Part shown: piece after piece, positions 57,791 through 64,000 of the stretch
Layout of the letters: each line of letters starts with the position of its first letter
Numbering within the stretch: the first letter of the stretch is position 1
Origin: Micromonospora chokoriensis
Lineage (GTDB): Bacteria; Actinomycetota; Actinomycetes; Mycobacteriales; Micromonosporaceae
Length of the DNA: 64,000 bases
Reading direction: 5' to 3'
Assembly: GCF_900091505.1 (NCBI RefSeq)
Contig: NZ_LT607409.1
Coordinates: 3,038,001-3,102,000, forward strand
Program-made: the position numbers and the translations under genes
The notes under the pieces: generated by a model
What the model was told of the DNA's origin: nothing
The model's database searches: none
What the model saw: only the letters and a program-made list of their open reading frames with translations

Positions 57791-60259
57791 TCAGCGGGCC
57801 GCCCGGTCGGCCAGCAGCCGCCGGGGGTTCCAGCGCAGCAACTGGTACCGGGCCCGCCCGGTCAGCGCCACCACTCGGCTGGAGGAGTCCGCAAGGCCGG
57901 TCCTCCACCGCAGCAGCACCGACGGTGGTAGCACCGCCGCGAGGAGACGGGTCCGTCGGTCCGCCCGCGCGGCGAGCGCCCCACGGACCGTGCGGAGAGC
58001 TGGCGACAACCGTTCACCGGTCAGCGGATCCCGCGCGTACCGGGCCCGCTCCTCCGCCCTGCCGAGCAGTTGTGCCGACTCCACCGCCGCGGCGTCGTCG
58101 AGCGTGTCCCGAACGAGCCGGTCCGCGGTCGCCCTGGGCGTTTCCGTCAGATCCACCGGAACCCGGAAGTCCACCAGGGTGTCGAGCAACTCCGCCCAGG
58201 CGGCGTGGGCGTCGGCGCGGGCACGGTCGGCGTCCATGGTGACCACCACCGCACGGGCACCAGGCTCGGTGCCGTCGTCGACGACCGTGGCAGCCGGCGT
58301 GGCGATCGCACCCCCGCCCCGTCGCCGGCGTAGCGCGAGCCGGCGCAGAGCGGGCACCGCGAGGAGAGCCAGCAGGGCCACCAGCCCTGCCGCCCACCAC
58401 GGCCATACCGGCGGCTGGTCCTCGGGGGTGGTGCCGCCGGAGGAGAACCCCTCGTCGATCTCCCGGTCCGCGTTGTCCGGTCCGGCCGGCCCAGCCGTCG
58501 CCTCGGGACCGGCCGGGGTGTCCGTGACACCGGTGCCCGGCGTCGTCGGCTCCGGTGCGTCAGTGTCCGGCGCCCAGGCCGATCGGGTGGAGCCGGGCAC
58601 CCCGTACGCCGGGGTGGCGTCGAAGGGCACCCAACCGACACCGTCGAAGAAGACCTCGGTCCAGGCGTGCAGGTTGAGGTTGGTCAGGGTGATCGTGTCA
58701 CCGTCGCGGTTGCTGCCGTTGGTGAACCCGAACGCCACCCGCGCCGGGATGCCGGCCGCCCGGACCAGCCAGGCCATCGACGCCGCGTACTGCTGGCAGT
58801 AGCCGACCTTGTTGGTCAGGAAGTTGACGATGTCCTGCCCGCTGCTGCCGCTCTCGGTGCTGAGCCGGTATTTGAAACCGTTGTCCGCCGAGAAGTGCGA
58901 GTAGATCGCCAGCACCCGGTCGTAGTCGGTGCGCTTGCCCTGGATCAGCCCCGCGACCAGCTCGTCCACCTCGGGCACCCGGTCGGGGGTGGCGGTCATC
59001 TGCCGACGTACCGGATGCTCCGCCGGAAGCGTCGGCGCGGCCCGCAGCACCGCCGGGGTGTATGTCGAGCGGACGTAGTCGAAGGAGTATTTGCGGCCCC
59101 GGGAGTTCTCCCGGTTGGAGAAGACGATCTGCTGGTTGGGGTCGTACAGCCAGTTGCCGCTGAGGTCCTCGGTGCGCACCGGCTCGGCGTACACCGGCAT
59201 CAGCGCCATGCTCAGGCTCTTGGTGACCTCGACCGTCGCCCGGTAGGTGGTGCGCTGCACGCCTTGGGCGGCCCGGTCGGCCGGGTCCGGCAGGTCCCGG
59301 TTGGCCGGCCGGCCGCTCGGGCTGCGCGCCAGGAAACCAGCCGGACGCAGCTCGTCGGCCACCGCGTAGCGCAGGTAGAACGGGTTCGGCTCGTTGGTGG
59401 TGACCTTGACCATGTCGAACACCTGCGACTGGTTGAGCTGGCCGGCGAGCGACGCGAACAGGTCGATCCGACCCGACGTGCCGCCCGAGCCGTTCCCGCT
59501 CCCGGTGCCGTTCCCCGACCCCCGGCTGATGCTGTCGAGCATCCCACCGGTCATGCCCGGCACCGCCAGGGGCAGGACCACGGCCACGGCCACCCCGATC
59601 ACCGCGAGCCGGCGGCCGGCGGACGCCAGCGGCGAGGCCTCCCACACGTCGACGTCGCGGCCGTCACCGGTGAACCGCCGCCCGAAGCGGCGTACGCGGT
59701 CGACGTTGTCGGTGACCAGCAGCCAGAGGTAACCGGCGGCGCCCACCACGAACGGCACCGCGGGGACGCTGTCGACGTAGACGGCGACCGGCACCGAGTA
59801 GATGGCGAGCATCGGCAGCCCGGCCAGCGCGGGCCGACGCAGCCCGACGGCCAGGACGTCGACGAGCACCGCCACCCCGGCGACGCCGAGCACGGTGATG
59901 AACAGCAACGGGTCGGTGTCGGGAACCTCGACGCCGTACGAGCGCATGTCCTCGGCGGACCCCGCGACCAGCTCGCTGAAGTGCGCGAACGTGCTCGGCG
60001 TGGGCAGGAAGGCGAACAGCTCCGAGCCGCTGGGGAACAACCAGGTCAGGGCGAGGGTCAGGCCGGCGAGCATGCCCAGCACCTGACCCCACAGGGGCGC
60101 TCGGGCGAGCCTGGTCAACGCGGCCACCCCGGCCACCACCGTGACCGCGATGATGGACTCGATCAGCCACGTCCAACTCTCGAAGATGGCCGACAGCGGC
60201 GCGGCCGCCAGCACTGTCGCCGCGGCCGCCACCACACCGATGTTGCGACTGGCGTTCAT
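57791..60259 (-). CDS. TgpA-like membrane transglutaminase (DUF3488)
   Basis: An 822-residue membrane protein. The N-terminal ~220 residues hold about six to seven TM helices. An extracytoplasmic transglutaminase-like domain follows, with the triad Cys in GYCQQYAASMAWLVRAAG, His in LNLHAWTEVFFDG and Asp in VPFDATPAYG. One more TM helix (VWPWWAAGLVALLALLAVPAL) and a cytoplasmic C-terminal tail complete it. In actinobacteria these genes are linked to MoxR and DUF58 partners, as here. It probably acts on envelope proteins or peptides; the activity (protease or cross-linking) is not proven. Confidence 0.9.
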   Translation of the reverse strand: MNASRNIGVVAAAATVLAAAPLSAIFESWTWLIESIIAVTVVAGVAALTRLARAPLWGQVLGMLAGLTLALTWLFPSGSELFAFLPTPSTFAHFSELVAGSAEDMRSYGVEVPDTDPLLFITVLGVAGVAVLVDVLAVGLRRPALAGLPMLAIYSVPVAVYVDSVPAVPFVVGAAGYLWLLVTDNVDRVRRFGRRFTGDGRDVDVWEASPLASAGRRLAVIGVAVAVVLPLAVPGMTGGMLDSISRGSGNGTGSGNGSGGTSGRIDLFASLAGQLNQSQVFDMVKVTTNEPNPFYLRYAVADELRPAGFLARSPSGRPANRDLPDPADRAAQGVQRTTYRATVEVTKSLSMALMPVYAEPVRTEDLSGNWLYDPNQQIVFSNRENSRGRKYSFDYVRSTYTPAVLRAAPTLPAEHPVRRQMTATPDRVPEVDELVAGLIQGKRTDYDRVLAIYSHFSADNGFKYRLSTESGSSGQDIVNFLTNKVGYCQQYAASMAWLVRAAGIPARVAFGFTNGSNRDGDTITLTNLNLHAWTEVFFDGVGWVPFDATPAYGVPGSTRSAWAPDTDAPEPTTPGTGVTDTPAGPEATAGPAGPDNADREIDEGFSSGGTTPEDQPPVWPWWAAGLVALLALLAVPALRRLALRRRRGGGAIATPAATVVDDGTEPGARAVVVTMDADRARADAHAAWAELLDTLVDFRVPVDLTETPRATADRLVRDTLDDAAAVESAQLLGRAEERARYARDPLTGERLSPALRTVRGALAARADRRTRLLAAVLPPSVLLRWRTGLADSSSRVVALTGRARYQLLRWNPRRLLADRAAR

Positions 60260-60275
60260 GAGGGGAACCTTCCGT

Positions 60276-61574
60276 TCATCGCACGCCGCCGGCCACCGTC
60301 TCGGCCAGTGCGGCGCGTAGGGCGAAGCCCTGGGAACCCCGACCGGCCTGCGGCCACAACGCGGGCAGTCGGCTGCCGTGGTCGACCCCGACCACCCGCC
60401 AGCCGCTGCGCACCATGGCGAGGACGGCGGTGGCGTGCGCGTGCTCCGCCTCGGCCCGGGCCTTCTCTGGCAGGCTGAGCCAGGTCGAGCTGTTCAGCAG
60501 GAACCCGACACAGGTGGCGCCGTTGCCGCGCAGCCCGGCCAGCAGCTCGGCCTCGGCCACGCTCACCGTGCCGAACAGCCCGATGATCAGACCGCCGTCC
60601 GAGCGTTGGCGGACCCGTTGCACGAGGTCGGTCACCTCGGCGCGTTGATCCAGCCGGACCTCCGCGAGGTGGTCGAGCAGCGTCCCGTCACCACCGGCCT
60701 CCGAGGCGTCCACGTCCGCACCGGAGCCGGTGACCAGACGCAACTTGTAACCGGCCTGGCGCAGGTGGACGGCGATGCTCGCGGCGGCGGAGACGGACCA
60801 CTCGAAGCTCGCCGTCGGCCCCTCGCCCCGGTGGCCGTAGGCGCGGGTGTCCAGGACCACTGTGGCCCGGCTCTCCCACGGCTGCTCCTCGCGCCGCACC
60901 ATCAGCTCGCCGGTGCGGGCGGTGGACTTCCAGTGCACCCGCCGCAGGTCGTCACCGCGCCGGTACTCCCGGGTCGCCGCGTCGTCCTCGCCGTGCACCG
61001 CCACGGACCGGGCCCGGCTGTCGCCGCTGCCCGCGTACTCCCCGGGGAGCCGCACCGACGGCAGCGGGGTGACCTGCGGGATGACCGTCAGGTGGTCGGT
61101 GCTGGGGAAGGACCTGGTGAGCTCGCACAGGCCGAACGGGTCGGTCATCCGGACCACCAGCGGACCCACGTCGTAGCGACCCCGCACGTCGGCCCGCACC
61201 GTGTACGCCACGGAGGTGGCCTGGTGCGCGCCGAGCCGCTCCAACACCACCCGGGGCCGGCTGCCCAGCGCGTAGGGCAGCCGGTCTTCGAGAAGGAGGG
61301 TGCCGGTCGGCAGCCGGGAGAGGTTCTGCAGGCGCAGCACCACCCGGGAGTTGGCGCCGACCGGGACCCGGTGCGGGTCCAGTGAGCGGTTGCAGGCCAG
61401 CTTGTAGCGGCTGCGCCCGACATAGGCCGCGGCCAGCAACGGCAGGATGCCCAACAGCACCGCCACCCGCAGCAGATCCTTCTCGCCCAGGATGCCCGCC
61501 GAGATCGCCGCCGCGAGACCGGCGGCGAGGAAGGAGCGCCCGCGGGTGGTCAGCCCGCGCAGCCCGGCACGCAC
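60276..61574 (-). CDS. DUF58 protein (MoxR partner)
   Basis: A 432-residue membrane-anchored protein. Two TM helices lie near the N-terminus (SFLAAGLAAAISAGILGEK region and LLRVAVLLGILPLLAAAY). A beta-sandwich domain follows, then the DUF58 core with DAATREYRRGDDLRRVHWKSTARTGELMVRRE, shown in parts, that resembles a von Willebrand A-type fold. It usually works with a MoxR ATPase to mature or insert cofactors into envelope proteins. The GTG at 61574 has GGAGG upstream and is 1 nt from the MoxR stop (TGACGTG). Confidence 0.9.
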   Translation of the reverse strand: MRAGLRGLTTRGRSFLAAGLAAAISAGILGEKDLLRVAVLLGILPLLAAAYVGRSRYKLACNRSLDPHRVPVGANSRVVLRLQNLSRLPTGTLLLEDRLPYALGSRPRVVLERLGAHQATSVAYTVRADVRGRYDVGPLVVRMTDPFGLCELTRSFPSTDHLTVIPQVTPLPSVRLPGEYAGSGDSRARSVAVHGEDDAATREYRRGDDLRRVHWKSTARTGELMVRREEQPWESRATVVLDTRAYGHRGEGPTASFEWSVSAAASIAVHLRQAGYKLRLVTGSGADVDASEAGGDGTLLDHLAEVRLDQRAEVTDLVQRVRQRSDGGLIIGLFGTVSVAEAELLAGLRGNGATCVGFLLNSSTWLSLPEKARAEAEHAHATAVLAMVRSGWRVVGVDHGSRLPALWPQAGRGSQGFALRAALAETVAGGVR

Positions 61575-61575
61575 G

Positions 61576-62628
61576 TCACGGCCTCCGCGGCTCGTAGGGC
61601 GCGCGACCGTTGCCGGTGGCGGGTCGGGTGTCGTACGGGTTGCGCTGCCGGTCGTGCGGCAGTGGAAGGCGGTGCACCAGCTCGGAGACGATCGCGTCGG
61701 TGGTGCGTCGGGCGAGCTGCGCGTCGGCCGTCGGGATGATCCGGTGCGCGAGCACCGGCACCGCCAGGGCCTGCAGGTCGTCGGGGAGGACGTAGTCGCG
61801 ACCCTCCAGGGCGGCGACCGCCCGGGCGGTGCGCAGCAGTTGCAGGGTGGCCCGGGGGGAGGCGCCGAGCCGCAGGTCAGGGGCCTCACGGGTGGCGGTG
61901 ACCAGGTCGATCGCGTACTGCTTGACGGCGTCCGCGACGTGCACCTGCCGGACGGTGGAGATCAGCTGCCGGACGATGTTCGCGTCGGACACCGGGCGCA
62001 ACTCGTGCAGCGGGTCGGTGGCGCCGTGCCCGTCGAGCATGGCCAACTCGGCGTTGACGTCCGGGTAGCCCATCGCGATGCGGGCGGTGAACCGGTCACG
62101 CTGCGCCTCGGGGAGCGGGTACGTCCCCTCCATCTCGATCGGGTTCTGCGTGGCGATGACCATGAACGGGGTCTGCAGTTGGTAGGTCACGCCGTCGACG
62201 GTGACCTGCCGCTCCTCCATGCACTCCAGCAACGCCGACTGGGTCTTCGGCGAGGCCCGGTTGATCTCGTCACCGACCACCAGGTTGGCGAACACCGCGC
62301 CGGGGCGGAACTCGAAGTCGTGCGTCTCCTGGTTGTAGACGCTGACGCCGGTGACGTCGCTGGGCAGCAGGTCGGGGGTGAACTGGATGCGCCGCACCGT
62401 GCAGTCGATGGACCGCGCGAGAGCCTTCGCCAGCTTGGTCTTGCCGACACCCGGGACGTCTTCGATCAGGAGGTGACCCTCGGCGAGCAGAACGGCCAGG
62501 GCGAGCCGCACGGTGGCGGTCTTACCCTCGATGACCTGCTCGATGTTGGCCACGATGGCCTCGCTGGCGGCGCGGAACTCGTCGTGCGGCAGTAGGCCGC
62601 CCACCTCGTCCCAGGTCTGTTGTGTCAC
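61576..62628 (-). CDS. MoxR-family AAA+ ATPase
   Basis: A 350-residue chaperone-like ATPase. Walker A HLLIEDVPGVGKTKLAKALA, Walker B VVGDEINRASPKTQSALLE, sensor 1 VIATQNPIEMEGTYPLPEAQ and the arginine finger QRDRFTARIAMGYP are all present. MoxR ATPases activate DUF58/vWA partners, encoded here immediately downstream, and the operon ends with the transglutaminase. A longer frame to 62652 exists, but GTG 62628 has GAGGAGGAGG directly upstream, so I choose it. It is divergent from leuS across a 502-bp gap that holds the leuS leader. Confidence 0.92.
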   Translation of the reverse strand: MTQQTWDEVGGLLPHDEFRAASEAIVANIEQVIEGKTATVRLALAVLLAEGHLLIEDVPGVGKTKLAKALARSIDCTVRRIQFTPDLLPSDVTGVSVYNQETHDFEFRPGAVFANLVVGDEINRASPKTQSALLECMEERQVTVDGVTYQLQTPFMVIATQNPIEMEGTYPLPEAQRDRFTARIAMGYPDVNAELAMLDGHGATDPLHELRPVSDANIVRQLISTVRQVHVADAVKQYAIDLVTATREAPDLRLGASPRATLQLLRTARAVAALEGRDYVLPDDLQALAVPVLAHRIIPTADAQLARRTTDAIVSELVHRLPLPHDRQRNPYDTRPATGNGRAPYEPRRP

Positions 62629-62963
62629 GGGCCTCCTCCTCGTCGCCGTCACGGCAGCTCTGACTTGAGCACCTGGACCCGCCGTTGGGTGTTCGCGACG
62701 TCGAGCCTCGTTTGCCGCAGGAATCTCACTGGTCTATCAGGCTAACCATGTTTGTCGTTATCGCCGACCCCCGCAGGTAGTCCGTCGGTTACGCCCCGGA
62801 ATATTCGCCAGCCGGGGAGGCGTGGCCGTTGCGCCACCGGGTAACCGGCCGGTCGCTCGCTGGACCGACCGGTCGGCAGGCGCCACGAACCCCGGGAGGG
62901 CGTCGTGCGGCGGGAGCCCGCCTCCGGCCCGGCGGCGGCACGCCGTCGCGCCGGACGGCGAGG

Positions 62964-62969
62964 TACACT
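62964..62969 (+). promoter_or_regulatory. -10 element of the leuS leader transcript
   Basis: TACACT ends 7 nt before the ATG of the leader peptide at 62977, so transcription would start at or next to the ATG. The rest of the gap 62629-62963 has GC-rich hairpins and the MoxR promoter region but no credible gene. Confidence 0.6.
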
Positions 62970-62976
62970 GCGGGAC

Positions 62977-63015
62977 ATGGCCGGAGTCTTCCTGCTTCTT
63001 ATCGGGCCGTGCTGA
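62977..63015 (+). CDS. Leucine leader peptide of leuS
   Basis: A 12-codon open frame [12 protein letters not shown] with three adjacent Leu codons (CTG CTT CTT, 62992-63000). It begins at the expected transcription start (TACACT 7 nt upstream), has no Shine-Dalgarno, and ends 27 nt before a Rho-independent terminator. CTT is a rare codon in this GC-rich genome. This is the arrangement expected for ribosome-mediated attenuation: ribosomes pausing at Leu codons when charged tRNA-Leu is scarce would let transcription reach leuS. Too short to be found by routine gene calling. Confidence 0.7.
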   Translation: MAGVFLLLIGPC

Positions 63016-63042
63016 TGCGCTGAACGCAGCGACAGCACGGCG

Positions 63043-63068
63043 GCCCCTCCTGCGCGAGGGGCTTTTTT
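63043..63068 (+). terminator. Rho-independent terminator (attenuator) before leuS
   Basis: A 7-bp stem GCCCCTC / GAGGGGC with loop CTGCGC is followed by six T residues. It is the only classic T-tailed terminator I see in the window. An upstream stem (63006-63014 with 63033-63041) abuts it and overlaps the leader peptide codons; GGGCCG at 63004-63009 can also pair with CGGCCC at 63041-63046, disrupting the terminator. Confidence 0.8.
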
Positions 63069-63130
63069 GTGCCCGCCGCCGGCCCGGCCCGGTGGCGCCG
63101 AGACGAAGCGAAGCGAAGCGAGGAGAGACG

Positions 63131-64000
63131 ATGAGCGAGGCAGCCGCACCGGCGGACGACATCCCCCCGTTCCGGTACACCGCGGCCCTGGCCAACGAGA
63201 TCGAGATCCGTTGGCAGGACAGCTGGGCGCGCGAGGGCACGTTCCACGCGCCGAACCCGACCGGCCCGCTGGCCGATCCGACCCACCCGCGCGCCGGCGC
63301 GGAGAAGCTGTACGTGCTGGACATGTTCCCGTACCCGTCCGGCGCCGGCCTGCACGTCGGTCACCCGCTGGGCTACATCGGCACCGACTGCTACGCCCGC
63401 TACCAGCGGATGGCCGGCCGCAACGTGCTGCACGCGATGGGCTTCGACGCGTTCGGCCTGCCCGCCGAGCAGTACGCGGTGCAGACCGGCACGCACCCCC
63501 GGACCACCACGGTGGCGAACATCGAGCGGTACAAGGCGCAGCTGCGTCGACTGGGCCTGGCGCACGACGAGCGCCGTTCGGTGGCGACCATCGACACCGA
63601 CTTCTACCGCTGGACCCAGTGGATCTTCCTGCAGATCTTCAACTCCTGGTATGACGGCGACGCCCGCCGGGCCCGGCCGATCGCCGAGTTGATCGCCGAG
63701 TTCGAGGGTGGCAACCGGCCCACCCCGGACGGCCGGGCCTGGGCCGAGCTGAGCGTCGCCGAGCGCCGGCAGGTCGTCGACGACCACCGCCTGGCGTACG
63801 TGTCGCACGCCCCGGTGAACTGGTGCCCGGGGCTGGGCACCGTGCTGGCCAACGAGGAGGTCACCGCCGACGGCCGGTCCGAGCGGGGCAACTTCCCGGT
63901 CTTCAAGCGCAACCTGAAGCAGTGGATGATGCGCATCACCGCGTACGGTGACCGGCTGCTGGACGACCTGGACACCCTGGACTGGCCCGAGCCGATCAAG
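63131..64000 (+). CDS. leuS: Leucyl-tRNA synthetase (5' part, runs off the window)
   Basis: The first 290 codons of a class I aminoacyl-tRNA synthetase that attaches leucine to tRNA-Leu. Seen: [47 protein letters not shown], given in pieces, with the HIGH-type [24 protein letters not shown], and the zinc/editing-domain entry [22 protein letters not shown] 55-residue stretch ([21 protein letters not shown]) is of the actinobacterial type. The ATG at 63131 has AGGAGAG upstream. It is open at the right edge. Expression is probably controlled by the leader peptide and terminator upstream. Confidence 0.96.
   Translation, partial: MSEAAAPADDIPPFRYTAALANEIEIRWQDSWAREGTFHAPNPTGPLADPTHPRAGAEKLYVLDMFPYPSGAGLHVGHPLGYIGTDCYARYQRMAGRNVLHAMGFDAFGLPAEQYAVQTGTHPRTTTVANIERYKAQLRRLGLAHDERRSVATIDTDFYRWTQWIFLQIFNSWYDGDARRARPIAELIAEFEGGNRPTPDGRAWAELSVAERRQVVDDHRLAYVSHAPVNWCPGLGTVLANEEVTADGRSERGNFPVFKRNLKQWMMRITAYGDRLLDDLDTLDWPEPIK

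Overview
This is a 64 kb stretch of a very GC-rich actinobacterial chromosome. Strong third-position GC bias leaves many false frames open on both strands. Many GTG starts, leaderless promoters, a class II DAHP synthase, a F420/NADP-type reductase, a PASTA kinase next to a Rv2175c-type regulator and an ImuA'/ImuB/DnaE2 mutasome all fit the family Micromonosporaceae (Micromonospora or Salinispora-like); that placement is an inference. I see no transposase, integrase, phage gene, rRNA, tRNA or CRISPR array. The window reads as ordinary chromosome sprinkled with small non-coding repeats.

Layout. 0-10.7 kb: a SAM methyltransferase, a MacR/MacS-like two-component pair, a fatty acyl-CoA ligase, an SRPBCC protein, a DUF5304-like protein, a ROK glucokinase, an endonuclease/phosphatase, a flavin monooxygenase and an alpha/beta-hydrolase-fold protein that lacks its nucleophile. 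10.7-18.6 kb: trehalose-6-phosphate synthase, membrane proteins, a PlsC acyltransferase and a giant cyclase/AAA/TPR regulator. 18.7-23.4 kb: a Crp-family regulator, exoribonuclease AS, a PNPOx-fold protein, a PPi-type phosphofructokinase, ProC and a DUF2203 protein. 23.4-33.9 kb: a repeat-rich gap, a class F sortase with a DUF4397 protein, a GT87 mannosyltransferase-like protein, a NADP reductase, glutathione peroxidase, a secreted CBM2-GH18 chitinase, a lipoprotein, DAHP synthase and threonine aldolase. 34-40.9 kb: endonuclease IV, a PASTA kinase with a divergent HTH partner, a polyprenyl diphosphate synthase, metF and a CDP-alcohol phosphotransferase.

40.9-45.8 kb is a tightly coupled five-gene minus-strand operon for carotenoid tail modification (CrtA-like oxygenase, GNAT, CruF-like hydratase, GT2, CrtI/CrtD-like desaturase). 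45.9-53.4 kb is an SOS mutagenesis module: two adjacent LexA-type boxes, a long leader with perfect hairpins, a HEPN protein with an Rx4H motif, ImuA', ImuB and DnaE2. ImuB contains nine 54-bp tandem repeats and DnaE2 ten 15-bp repeats. A DinB polymerase follows at 55.7 kb. 57.8-62.6 kb is a MoxR-DUF58-transglutaminase operon. The window ends in leuS, preceded by what looks like a leaderless leucine leader peptide plus a terminator (attenuation).

The strongest unexplained signals are: (1) several families of intergenic palindromes with GATC-containing ends; (2) a 31-58 bp repeat placed between a stop codon and the next ribosome binding site, amplified in tandem before the threonine aldolase gene; (3) expanded in-frame tandem repeats in both SOS polymerase-related genes; (4) the structured SOS leader and HEPN gene; and (5) the leuS attenuator. 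At least 13 start sites have an actinobacterial -10 hexamer 6-8 nt upstream and no Shine-Dalgarno sequence.
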